This document shows positions 42,177 to 50,684 of a stretch of 64,000 nucleotides of DNA, piece after piece (within the stretch, counting starts at the first letter, position 1; each line of letters begins with the position of its first letter). The position numbers and the translations under genes were made by a program. The stretch is from Streptomyces zaomyceticus. Its GTDB lineage: Bacteria; Actinomycetota; Actinomycetes; Streptomycetales; Streptomycetaceae. The stretch lies in the NCBI RefSeq assembly GCF_014656215.1, contig NZ_BNBZ01000013.1, positions 1-64,000 on the forward strand, written 5' to 3'. The notes below the pieces were generated by a model. That model did not search any database. It was not told the origin of the DNA and was given only the letters and a program-made list of their open reading frames with translations.

Positions 42177-42307
42177 TTCGTCACTGTCCGGGCGGGGCAC
42201 GGACCCTTACCGTTCCGATGATCGCCGGTCGGGCCCCGCTCCGCCGCCCGGCACCGCCGGGGAGCCCTGTCCGGACCCCCGCCGGTGAGCCCGGCCGGGG
42301 GCCGGGA

Positions 42308-42589
42308 TCAGGCCTGCCGCCGGCCCCGCAGCAGGCGGGCCCCCTTCGCCAGGATGACCACCCCCATGACGGCCAGGCCGACGAGCAGGAGCACACCGCT
42401 GCCGAGCAGAAGCCCGACGAGCAGCGTCACGCCCGAGGCGGAGTCCACGAGGTCCAGCACCCGCTCGGCCCGCGCTCCGGGCTCGGACCGGCGCACCCTC
42501 CGCAACAGGGGGACGAGGGAGACGAGATGGAGAGCGACGACGGCGAGCGCCACCCAGCGGAACACGCCGGGTATCTCAGGAAGGTCCAT
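42308..42589 (-). CDS. Small membrane protein with two to three helices
   Basis: This 93-aa protein has hydrophobic segments GVFRWVALAVVALHLVSLVPLL and GVTLLVGLLLGSGVLLLVGLAVMGVVILA, joined by a basic/acidic loop (RRVRRSEPGARAERVLDLVDSAS) and ending in an Arg-rich tail. It is a hypothetical with no recognised family. ATG at 42589. It is divergent from the gene at 42677. Confidence 0.6.
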   Translation of the reverse strand: MDLPEIPGVFRWVALAVVALHLVSLVPLLRRVRRSEPGARAERVLDLVDSASGVTLLVGLLLGSGVLLLVGLAVMGVVILAKGARLLRGRRQA

Positions 42590-42676
42590 CCCCGGAATGT
42601 AGGGCTGTGTGCGGCGACGCGGTGGACGGGAAGGTGAACGGACACCCCCTGTGACGACAAGTCCTAGGGTCGCCCC

Positions 42677-43699
42677 ATGCAGAGAACCACTCCCCCGCGT
42701 CCGCTCGACATCGAGTCCCTCTTCCCGGAGCTGGCCGCCCACCGGGGGACGACCACCCGGCTGCATCCGCGCCCGGGGCGCCCCGATGCGTCGCGGAGCT
42801 CGGTCGGCGGGCCGATGCTGTGGCCCGCGGACGAGCCGTGGCCGGTGTGCCCGGAGGTCCACGGCCGCGGGCGCGGACGGCGCCCCGAGGACGTCCGCCG
42901 CGAGCGCGATGTCCTGACGGCCGCGTACGCGCGGAAGCCCTACAGCGGTCTGACGGAGGCGGAAAAGCGGCTCGTCGAGGAGTTGAGACGCGATCACGTC
43001 GTGCCCGGGGCGAGCGAGAACGACCCGCTGCCCCTGATCGGCCTCGCGCAGCTGTACGCGCGGGATGCCCCGGACCTCCCCCCGGGCCCCGACGGCACCG
43101 ACCTGCTCCAGGTCTTCTGGTGCCCCTTCGACGCCCACCGCCCCACGGGCTACAGCATGCTGCTCTACCTGCGATGGCGCAGGGCGGCGGAGGTGGTGGA
43201 CCTACTGGCGTCACCACCGCGTCCGCGGGTCGTGGGCTACGAGGGGTACGTCCCCGAGCCCTGCGAGCTGCACCCGGAGCGGGTGGTCACCTACCCCTTC
43301 GCCGGGCTGCTGCCCGAGGAGCTGCGCGCCCGGATCGACGCGTGGGAGGAGGCCCTGGAAGAGGCGGAGGAGCGGGAGGACGAGGCAGCCCCCGTGGGAT
43401 ACCAGTACGACCTGTCGATCCCGCCGGGCTGGCGGGCCGGCGGACACGCCTCCTGGCACCTGACCGACCCGTATCCGATGGACTGCGCGACGTGCGCGAC
43501 GCCCATGCACCTGCTGCTGACCGTCGACACGTCCGAGTGGGACGGCGGCAGCGGCAGCTGGATCCCGGTGGAGGACCGGGGCCTCCGGCACAATCCGGCG
43601 GCCGTGCCCACCGGGGTCGTCGTCGGCAACCACGGCGAGCTGAACGTCTTCGGCTGCCCCGCCGATCCGGGACACCCGCCGCGCTGGAGCGTGCAGTAG
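42677..43699 (+). CDS. Hypothetical protein, possibly DUF1963/YwqG-like
   Basis: This 340-aa soluble protein has PMLWPADEPWPVCPE near residue 45 and PLIGLAQLYARDAPDLPPGPDGTDLLQVFWCPF. Later it has HASWHLTDPYPMDCATCATPMHLLLTVD with a CxxC pair, and VFGCPADPGHPPRWSVQ at its end. The repeated short W/P/C-rich stretches are like the YwqG/DUF1963 type seen in Streptomyces, whose function is unknown. ATG at 42677. The stop is 1 bp from that of the convergent DUF397 gene. Confidence 0.7.
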   Translation: MQRTTPPRPLDIESLFPELAAHRGTTTRLHPRPGRPDASRSSVGGPMLWPADEPWPVCPEVHGRGRGRRPEDVRRERDVLTAAYARKPYSGLTEAEKRLVEELRRDHVVPGASENDPLPLIGLAQLYARDAPDLPPGPDGTDLLQVFWCPFDAHRPTGYSMLLYLRWRRAAEVVDLLASPPRPRVVGYEGYVPEPCELHPERVVTYPFAGLLPEELRARIDAWEEALEEAEEREDEAAPVGYQYDLSIPPGWRAGGHASWHLTDPYPMDCATCATPMHLLLTVDTSEWDGGSGSWIPVEDRGLRHNPAAVPTGVVVGNHGELNVFGCPADPGHPPRWSVQ

Positions 43700-43700
43700 G

Positions 43701-43895
43701 TCAGACGGCGTGGTTCCGCGCGAAGGCGGTGAAGGCGGCCCAGGCGGCGGGGGCGGCGGTGAGCTCACCCTTGGCGTGGTCCTTGGTGTCACGGACGCGG
43801 ATGACGCTGGGGGCGTTGTCGGCGACCTCGATGCAGGCGTCGTTGTCGGCGCCGCTGTACGTGCTGGTGTGCCAGTTCGGCGAGGTCTCAGTCAT
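43701..43895 (-). CDS. DUF397 domain small protein
   Basis: This 64-aa protein is of the DUF397 family: WHTSTYSGADNDACIEVAD, then VIRVRDTKDHAKGELTAAPAAWAAFTAFAR, matching the usual W-x-K/T-S-S-Y-S...C-V-E-V and V-R-D-S-K blocks. It overlaps the XRE gene end by 8 bp and so is co-translated. DUF397 proteins partner WhiJ-type XRE regulators and some pairs behave as toxin-antitoxin or developmental switches. Confidence 0.93.
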   Translation of the reverse strand: MTETSPNWHTSTYSGADNDACIEVADNAPSVIRVRDTKDHAKGELTAAPAAWAAFTAFARNHAV

Positions 43896-44709
43896 CGTGT
43901 TCCTTCGCGATCGCGCGCATCAGATCAAGGGATGCCCGGACGCCCAGGGCACCCTGTTGCAGCAGATCATAGACACGCTGGAAACGCATCACCTCCCTTG
44001 GCTCCTCTGTGTAGTTGCCCGTACTGAACCCCTCCGTATAGGCCCCCCGCTCCCCCTTGGGAAGGGTGAGGAGCGCGAGCGAACCCGGCACTGGCTCCCC
44101 CTTCATGGGGAGCACCTGGACGTTCACGTGGGGGCGTTCGCACATGGCGAGGAGGTGCTCGATCTGCTCGCGCATCACCTGGCCGCCTCCCATGTCGCGG
44201 CGCAGGCAGGCCTCGTCGAGCACGATCATCATCCAGGGCGGGTCGGGCCGGTCGAGGACGGCCTGGCGCTCCAGCCTCCGGCGCGCGTAGTCGCCGATCT
44301 GGGCCGGGTCGCCCGCGAGGCCCGCGCCCATCACCGCCCGGGCGTAGCCGTCGGTCTGGAGCAGACCCGGCACGACGATCGAGAACTCGTGCATGGCGGT
44401 GGCTTCGAGCTGCCGCCGCATGTACGTCTTCGCGTAGTCGCGCACGTTCTGCTCGGTCAGAATCTTGACGAGGTTCACGAGGGTTCCGGCCGGAAGCCGG
44501 AGGACCACCTCCAGCTTCCTGGCGAGGTCGCGGTCCGGCGGGTCCTCACCCAGCTCGATCGCGGAGAGCCGGCTCCCGCTGCTGAAGACCTTTCCCCCGA
44601 CGTACGCCTGCGTCCACTCGCGCCCCAGGGCGAGCCGCGCCTCGCGCACCACGTTTCCGAGGTACTGCTCGACGCTGTCCCCCGGGTCGAGGTCCTTCGC
44701 TCCTGGCAT
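43888..44709 (-). CDS. WhiJ-like XRE regulator with DUF5753 domain
   Basis: This 273-aa protein has an N-terminal HTH (YLGNVVREARLALGREWTQAYVGGKVFSSGSRLSAIELGEDPPD) and a C-terminal DUF5753 domain: LEATAMHEFSIVVPGLLQTDGYARAVM, ARRRLERQAVL, MIVLDEACLRRDMGG and RPHVNVQVLPM. This is the standard architecture of Streptomyces WhiJ/AbaA-ORFB-like regulators paired with DUF397. The start is ATG at 44709. It is divergent from the two-gene unit at 44820. Confidence 0.93.
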   Translation of the reverse strand: MPGAKDLDPGDSVEQYLGNVVREARLALGREWTQAYVGGKVFSSGSRLSAIELGEDPPDRDLARKLEVVLRLPAGTLVNLVKILTEQNVRDYAKTYMRRQLEATAMHEFSIVVPGLLQTDGYARAVMGAGLAGDPAQIGDYARRRLERQAVLDRPDPPWMMIVLDEACLRRDMGGGQVMREQIEHLLAMCERPHVNVQVLPMKGEPVPGSLALLTLPKGERGAYTEGFSTGNYTEEPREVMRFQRVYDLLQQGALGVRASLDLMRAIAKEHDD

Positions 44710-44819
44710 ATGCCTCGTTCCTCACCTGCACGTCGGGAGCTCAACTCCTGGTGAGCGTAGGGCGGTACGCGCCATCGTGGAGGCGGTCCGGAGGAGATCC
44801 ATCAGAAAGAGAGCCCTCC

Positions 44820-45059
44820 ATGCGCACACCCCCCACCCCGCCCCCCGTCCGCCCCGTCTCCGAACCCGAGGCGGCGCAGGTCTTCCGGGACCTCAAGGCC
44901 GCCATGGACACGGCCGGGCTCTCCACCAGCGGCCTCTACCGGGACGTGACGCGCTCGCCCGGCGGTGACATCCACCGGTACGGACTCGGGGTCGTCGGCG
45001 TGAGCGGCGCCAAGCGGCTCACCGCCCTCCTCCGCGACGCACGACGGGCCACGCCGTGA
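44820..45059 (+). CDS. Small hypothetical companion of the WhiJ/DUF397 module
   Basis: This 79-aa protein has a Pro-rich start (MRTPPTPPPVRPVSEPEAAQVFRDL) and then a helical region with GLSTSGLYRDVTRSPGGDIHRYGLGVVGVSGAKRLTALL. The family is not recognised, although such ORFs recur beside XRE/DUF397 genes in Streptomyces. ATG at 44820 follows AGAAAGAGAG. Its stop overlaps the GTG of the next gene. Confidence 0.65.
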   Translation: MRTPPTPPPVRPVSEPEAAQVFRDLKAAMDTAGLSTSGLYRDVTRSPGGDIHRYGLGVVGVSGAKRLTALLRDARRATP

Positions 45060-45289
45060 GGTACCGCGTCGGGGACGTCGTGACCGACGCGCAGCGCGCG
45101 CTCACCGGGCAGGTGCGGCACGTGCACGGGAATCTGCTGACCCTGGTCCGCCCCGGCGGCTACCTCTGGGAGGCGGCCGTGGACGAGTGCTGGACGGCCA
45201 GCCCGCAGGAACGCGCGAGCCTGACCCCGCGCGGAGCGATCCGCGTCATCAGCACCTCCGCACCGGCGCGAAGCGGCGACTACGGGTGA
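45056..45289 (+). CDS. Small hypothetical protein, coupled to the previous gene
   Basis: This 77-aa protein begins MRYRVGDVVTDAQRALTGQVRHVHGNLLTLVRPGGYLWEA, with a short beta-barrel (KOW/SH3-like) look, and has VDECWTASPQER. The start is GTG at 45056 with a 4-bp GTGA overlap, so it is co-translated. I have seen this kind of protein near XRE/DUF397 pairs, but its function is unknown. Confidence 0.65.
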   Translation: MRYRVGDVVTDAQRALTGQVRHVHGNLLTLVRPGGYLWEAAVDECWTASPQERASLTPRGAIRVISTSAPARSGDYG

Positions 45290-45319
45290 GGGGCGAGCCG
45301 GAAGCGGTGAGGCCGCCGG

Positions 45320-45853
45320 TCATGGGGCCGGTGCGAACGACGGCCACCGATGGGCCGCCCACGCCCGCCAGTCCGACCAGCCGGGGGGCGGCTCATGACT
45401 CCCTCGGCCCGCGAGCTCCGCGGCGTCGGGCTCCTCGAACTGCGCCCGTCCGTCCAGGATGTCGGCCTCGGTGATCGGGAGCGTCTCCCGAGGAGCGGTG
45501 GCCCGGCGGCGGGCGATCCGGGCGCGTTGCGTCTCTTCGTCCACCGGCAGGTAGATCATGCGGAAACGCGCCTTCTCGGCCTCCGCCAGCCGGCGGATCG
45601 CGGACCGTTCGTCCCGGGACCAGCAGCCGTAGTCCACCACCACGTCGGTTCCGAGCCTGATCGCCTCCACGGCGAGCCAGAGCATCCGGCCCTCCAGCAC
45701 GTCGCGTTTGCCGTCCGGCTCCGCCTCGCCGAACAGGGGGATCATCCAGTCGTCGGGCGTCAGGCGCAGCGCGCCGTGCTCCTCGGCGAGCTGCCGGGCC
45801 CTCGTGGTCTTTCCGGCCCCGGGGAGGCCGACCATCAGGAACAGAGTGGTCAC
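45320..45853 (-). CDS. AAA/P-loop kinase-like protein (zeta-toxin-like fold)
   Basis: This 177-aa protein has Walker A LMVGLPGAGKTTRARQLAEEH at its N-terminus, then LTPDDWMIPLFG and DVVVDYGCWSRDERSAIRRLAE. The lid region is EETQRARIARRRA. These fit small-molecule kinases of the zeta-toxin/Chp/AAA_33 group. No epsilon-type antitoxin is adjacent, so a phosphotransferase (antibiotic- or nucleoside-modifying) role is as likely as a toxin. The start is ATG at 45853. Confidence 0.8.
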   Translation of the reverse strand: MTTLFLMVGLPGAGKTTRARQLAEEHGALRLTPDDWMIPLFGEAEPDGKRDVLEGRMLWLAVEAIRLGTDVVVDYGCWSRDERSAIRRLAEAEKARFRMIYLPVDEETQRARIARRRATAPRETLPITEADILDGRAQFEEPDAAELAGRGSHEPPPGWSDWRAWAAHRWPSFAPAP

Positions 45854-46082
45854 ACCGGGATCGTGTCAGCGAGGCCGGTCGAACGGCCACGGCTTTCTCC
45901 CCGAAAGAGGCCAACGGCGAGCAACTCGCCCCCCGAGAACCGCGCGTCACTCGTACGGGCGATCTTCACTCTGTGTGTCGTTACGGGCATATGCCCCTGC
46001 GCTACGTTCGCGAATAAAGCGGCCCCCGACGACGGCGGGAACCATCGCGAGGGCCTGAACCACCAGTGGAAGCAGTCCACCC

Positions 46083-47324
<1,242 letters not shown>

Positions 47325-47380
47325 GGTGGTGCGGGTCTTCAAGGTCCTCGGGGTGAGCGTGTCCGGAGACCTTCACGCGG

Positions 47381-47513
47381 GACCGCCCTCTTTCCGAGAG
47401 TCGCTCCTGGAGGCGGTGCGTCAAGGGCGCTCCTGCGTCGCGTCGCAAGCGATGGCCTACGGCCACCCTTGACCCACCACCTCCAGGAGCGAAAACACTC
47501 TCGGAGGGCGGTC
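47381..47513. repeat. Left 133-bp self-complementary element
   Basis: Nested stems fold on themselves: GACCGCCCT/AGGGCGGTC, CCGAGAGT/ACTCTCGG, a 12-bp stem (47402-47413 with 47480-47491), GGTG/CACC and GTCAAGGG/CCCTTGAC. They close a 38-nt core loop. The core 47418-47475 is identical, in inverted orientation, to 48211-48268. The ORF readings here are antisense-like and low-complexity. Confidence 0.85.
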
Positions 47514-48172
47514 CAGGGGCCGGGGTCCCCGCCGAGCCCCGGCAGCGGTGACGCGTCACGGGCGGGTGCCGGCCGGTGGGTGGGGGCGAGGCCGGGCATC
47601 GGTCGCGGAGGGAGTCGGCTGTGCCGCCGAGTGGGTGGGGGCTCGGTTCGCGGCGGAGGCGGGTGGGGCCCGATCCCCGGGCGGCCGGGGTGCGCGGTCG
47701 TCGAATGGGGCGGCCGGGCCGTGCCGAGCGGCGGACGGTCGTGCACGGCGGGGCTTCAGGCCCCGCTGGTCCGTCTTGGTGGGTGGGAACGCGAGTAACC
47801 CTGCTCTACTCCGAGTAACACCCTTGGGAATACTGCAGAGATGGGGCGAATCGGAGCATTCGGACCGAGTTACTGCAAGAAACTCCGCGCAGCGCCTCCC
47901 CACCACCCACCAACAGCGACCAGCGGGGCCTGAAGCCCCGCCGCCCCGTCGCCGCGACCCGCCGAGCCCAGCCGGGCCACCCCATCGAACTGCTGCGCAC
48001 CCCCGACCCACAGGACTACACCCACCGGCCCCCACCACTGACCAAGCCCCCACCCACCCCGCAGCACAGCCGACTCCCTCCGCAACCCATGCCCGGCCTC
48101 GCCCTCACCCACCCACAGACACACGCCCACGGCGAGCACCAACAGACGGAGGTCCGCGCAGGCCTCGCCCCC

Positions 48173-48305
48173 GGCCGCCCTCCGAGTGTGAAAAGGCGGT
48201 CTCCGGCACCGGGTCAAGGGTGGCCGTAGGCCATCGCTTGCGACGCGACGCAGGAGCGCCCTTGACGCGGCGACGGAGACCGCCACGCTCGGAAAGAGGG
48301 CGGCC
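48173..48305. repeat. Right 133-bp self-complementary element
   Basis: It has the same length and architecture as the left element but different stem sequence: GGCCGCCCT/AGGGCGGCC, CCGAGTGTG/CACGCTCGG and an 11-bp stem GGCGGTCTCCG/CGGAGACCGCC where the left copy has a different paired 12-mer. GTCAAGGG/CCCTTGAC follows. Pairing is kept while sequence changed, which is the signature of selected secondary structure. Confidence 0.85.
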
Positions 48306-48368
48306 GCACCCGCACTCCCGTTGCCGGTTCGCCACTAGAACCTCAAAACCCGCACCCGCACACCCCCC

Positions 48369-49556
48369 TCAGCCCCCGTCAGCCCCCTCCCGTCCACCCG
48401 GCTCCCCCACCCCCGGCTCCCCCACCCCCGGTCCCACCGGCCCCACCGGTGGCGCGTCACGGAAGCGGCGGCGGTCGCGGGCCCCGGGAGGCGCGTCGGC
48501 CAGGCGGACGACCGTGCCGTCGCGGCCCGCCACCACCGGCTTCGCCGAGCGGGCCGCCTTGGCCTGGTACTGGGCCGCGTCCGCGAGACGGAAGAGGCGG
48601 CGGGCCGACCTGAGCGGGCCGATGGGGTCACCGGTGGACGCCACCCCGCAGGCCACGCCCTCGCCGAGCTCCAGCTCCGCCGCCCGTACGCAGAGCTCCT
48701 CGGCGACCGCGACGACCTCGTCCGCCGTCGGGCCGACGGTCAGGAGGCAGAACTCGTCGCCGCCGAGGCGGGCCGCGAGGGCGCCGGTGAGCCTGGCTCC
48801 GCAGCGGGAGAGGACGGAGCCGAAGCGTTCGAGGAGCCGGTCGCCGACGGCGTGGCCATGGGTGTCGTTGACCCGCTTGAGGCCGTTGAGGTCGCAGACC
48901 ACGAGGCTGACGACGGAGCCGTCGACGCGGTAGCGCTCGATGGCCTCGTCGAGCCGGGTGTCGACGGCCCGCCGGTTGGCGAGGCCGGTCAGCGGGTCGG
49001 TGAAGGCGAGTTTGCGGACCTCCTCCAGGCGTTCGGCCTGGGCGATGCCGGCCGCGACGACCGCCGCGAGCACGGTCGCGAAGTCCGCGTCCGCGCGGGT
49101 GAAAGGTTTCGCCTGCGTGGGGCGGGCCACATACAGCTCGCCCCACGCACGCCCGTGCAGCACGATCGGGGCCACCACACAGCACCCCCGCCCCCGGCGG
49201 CGCAGACCCTCGACCCGGCCCGTCCGCACGGGATCGTCGACGGTCTCCACCCAGGCGTCCGGCTCACCGCCACCCGCCCACCGCTCGTGGAGGAACTCGG
49301 TGATCTCGGGGAACTGGTGCACCGGATACGTCTCCGAGTCCGGGAACTCCTCCTCGCCGACGGCCCGCTGCCCCGCGTTCACCAGGACCTTGAGGCGGCC
49401 GTGGTCCCGCTGCCAGACCGACAGGGCGGCGAAGGTCCCGTCGAGCCCCTCACAGGCCCCGAGCGCCGCCGCCCGCCAGAACTCACGCGGGGTGTGCGCC
49501 GCGGCCATCCCCTGCGCCAGCGCCACTACGGCCCGCAGCCGTCCGTCCTCACCCAT
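48369..49556 (-). CDS. cdgE: GAF-GGDEF diguanylate cyclase (CdgE-like)
   Basis: This 395-aa protein has a GAF sensor domain at about residues 20-175 (CCVVAPIVLHGRAWGELYVARP). A GGDEF domain lies at about 185-340 (LAFTDPLTGLANRRAVDTRL, VVCDLNGLKRVNDTHGHAVGD, RLGGDEF at 265-269) and should make cyclic di-GMP from GTP. The usual inhibitory RxxD I-site upstream of GGDEF is absent (LTGA in its place), so product feedback is probably lost. The tail is Gly/Pro-rich and disordered. The gene matches the GAF-GGDEF gene next to hutH/cya in S. coelicolor, cdgE as I recall it. The start is at 49556 (ATGGGTGAG) behind GGAGGA. Confidence 0.85.
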   Translation of the reverse strand: MGEDGRLRAVVALAQGMAAAHTPREFWRAAALGACEGLDGTFAALSVWQRDHGRLKVLVNAGQRAVGEEEFPDSETYPVHQFPEITEFLHERWAGGGEPDAWVETVDDPVRTGRVEGLRRRGRGCCVVAPIVLHGRAWGELYVARPTQAKPFTRADADFATVLAAVVAAGIAQAERLEEVRKLAFTDPLTGLANRRAVDTRLDEAIERYRVDGSVVSLVVCDLNGLKRVNDTHGHAVGDRLLERFGSVLSRCGARLTGALAARLGGDEFCLLTVGPTADEVVAVAEELCVRAAELELGEGVACGVASTGDPIGPLRSARRLFRLADAAQYQAKAARSAKPVVAGRDGTVVRLADAPPGARDRRRFRDAPPVGPVGPGVGEPGVGEPGGREGADGG

Positions 49557-49599
49557 TCCTCCAGCTTAGGGAGGTTTGAGACGTTTTCCCTTTCAGGGC

Positions 49600-49614
49600 G
49601 TCACCGTAAGTGAC
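49600..49614. promoter_or_regulatory. BldD-like box upstream of the GGDEF gene
   Basis: GTCACCGTAAGTGAC fits the outer positions of the BldD 15-bp pseudo-palindrome (TnAC-N5-GTnA), with two central mismatches. It lies 44-58 bp upstream of the cdgE-like start. BldD bound to c-di-GMP represses several diguanylate cyclase genes in Streptomyces, so feedback control here is plausible. Confidence 0.5.
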
Positions 49615-49637
49615 ATTCGGTACAAAGTGGGTAAAAA

Positions 49638-50426
49638 CTACTCGCCCGGCCAGTTCGGCTTCCGCTTCTCGTTGAAGGCCGCGACACCCTCCGCCCGGTC
49701 CCCCGAGAAGGCCACCGAGCGCCAGGCCGCGTCCTCGACCTCCAGGCCCGCCCGCAGGTCGAGCCCCTGACCGAGCCGCATCGCCTTCTTCGCCGCGCGC
49801 AGCCCGACCGGCGAGTTGACCGCGATCCGCCCGGCCAGCTCCAGGGCCGCCGTCCGCGCGTCGTCCTCCAGAAGGTCGACGAGGCCCAGCTCGCGGGCCT
49901 CCGCCGCCTCCACCCGGCGGGCCGTGAAGACCAGCTCCGCCGCGCGTGCCGCGCCCACCCGGCGCGGCAGCAGCTGCGTACCGCCGCCGCCCGGGATGAC
50001 GCCCACGGAGACCTCGGGGAGGCCGACCACGGCGGTCGCGTCGGCCACGATCACATCGCAGGCGAGCGCCAGCTCGAAGCCGCCGCCGAGGGCGAAGCCG
50101 TGCACGGCGGCGACGGTCGGCATCGGCAGCTCCAGGACGCCGGTGTAGGCGGCGCGGGCGGTCGGCCGCTGGCGGACGAGTTCGGCGTCGGTGAAGGAGT
50201 TGCGCTCCTTGAGGTCGGCGCCGACGCAGAAGGCCCGGTCGTTCGACGAGGTGAGCACGGTGACGCGGACGGAGGCGTCGGCGGCGAGCGCGTCGCAGGC
50301 GGCACCGAGGGAGCGGGCCATCTCGGAGGAGACGGCGTTCATCGCCTTGGGCCGGTCGAGGACCAGCTCGGCGACGTGCCCGTCCCGCCGGACCACGACG
50401 AACTCACCAAAACGCTGCTCGGACAT
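49638..50426 (-). CDS. Enoyl-CoA hydratase/isomerase family protein
   Basis: This 262-aa crotonase-fold enzyme has LDRPKAMNAVSSEMARSLG, the oxyanion-hole segments AFCVGADLKERNSF and HGFALGGGFELALACDVIVA, and the Glu in LPEVSVGVIPGGGGTQLLPR, as in true hydratases. The C-terminal NEKRKPNWPGE is typical. It acts in fatty-acid or branched-chain acyl-CoA oxidation; the acyl substrate is unknown. ATG at 50426 has GGGAGGG upstream. A palindromic operator lies just before it. Confidence 0.9.
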   Translation of the reverse strand: MSEQRFGEFVVVRRDGHVAELVLDRPKAMNAVSSEMARSLGAACDALAADASVRVTVLTSSNDRAFCVGADLKERNSFTDAELVRQRPTARAAYTGVLELPMPTVAAVHGFALGGGFELALACDVIVADATAVVGLPEVSVGVIPGGGGTQLLPRRVGAARAAELVFTARRVEAAEARELGLVDLLEDDARTAALELAGRIAVNSPVGLRAAKKAMRLGQGLDLRAGLEVEDAAWRSVAFSGDRAEGVAAFNEKRKPNWPGE

Positions 50427-50448
50427 GCCGCACACCCTCCCGATCAAG

Positions 50449-50472
50449 GTCTGTTAACGGCTGTTAACAGAC
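50449..50472. promoter_or_regulatory. Palindromic operator upstream of the enoyl-CoA hydratase gene
   Basis: GTCTGTTAAC-GGCT-GTTAACAGAC is a perfect inverted repeat of two 10-bp arms around 4 nt, ending 23 nt before the ATG. Its position over the promoter/leader and its symmetry fit a dimeric repressor of the TetR/FadR kind. The regulator is not identified. Confidence 0.65.
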
Positions 50473-50488
50473 GTTCACCGGAGATCCT

Positions 50489-50684
50489 AGGGCCTGGCGG
50501 CCGGATCAGGCAGGGGCAGGGAGCGGCTCCCGGTGCGTGCAGCCGCAGGACGGAGGAGGGAGGCATGGCGGTGGGGGCACCTCCCGTGCCCGAAGGGCTA
50601 CGGGGGACCATGACGACCGACGACAACGCGGCGGATGTGCGTGCCGGGAGCCGCGAGCCCTGCCTGATCCGGCCGCCAGGCCCT
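50489..50684. repeat. Long inverted repeat at the 3' end of cya
   Basis: An exact 27-bp block at 50489-50515 recurs inverted at 50658-50684, the latter touching the cya stop codon. Similarity continues inward imperfectly (GGCTCCCGGTGC versus GGCTCCCGGCAC) for about 25 bp. About 95 bp separate the arms; a strong GGAGGAGGGAGGC before ATG at 50564 is present there but the frame runs antisense into cya. It may act as a terminator-like structure or be a repeat element. Confidence 0.7.

Larger units (their letters stand above)
47381..48305. repeat. 925-bp symmetric inverted repeat, non-coding
   Basis: All matched blocks share one centre near 47843. The outer 133-bp elements are at 47381-47513 and 48173-48305. 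Inner blocks near 47576-47656 and 48032-48112 match closely but not perfectly. Exact 24-bp blocks lie at 47748-47771 and 47918-47941. The unmatched middle (about 47795-47890) is AT-richer and contains GAGTAAC and CGAGTAAC copies. Open frames here are low-complexity and mirror each other on both strands, so I call no gene between 47325 and 48368. The origin may be an inverted duplication or a palindromic mobile element. Confidence 0.85.

Noticed and set aside
47381..48305. Fused Streptomyces telomere
   Set aside because: A head-to-head telomere fusion would give a symmetric palindrome, but the centre lacks the G/C-rich terminal palindromes of known Streptomyces telomeres and no tap/tpg gene is near.
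47548..48933. 461-residue open frame across the inverted repeat
   Set aside because: Low-complexity Pro/Arg/Gly composition, overlap with the GGDEF gene, and mirrored peptide fragments on the other strand show that it is a by-product of the repeat.
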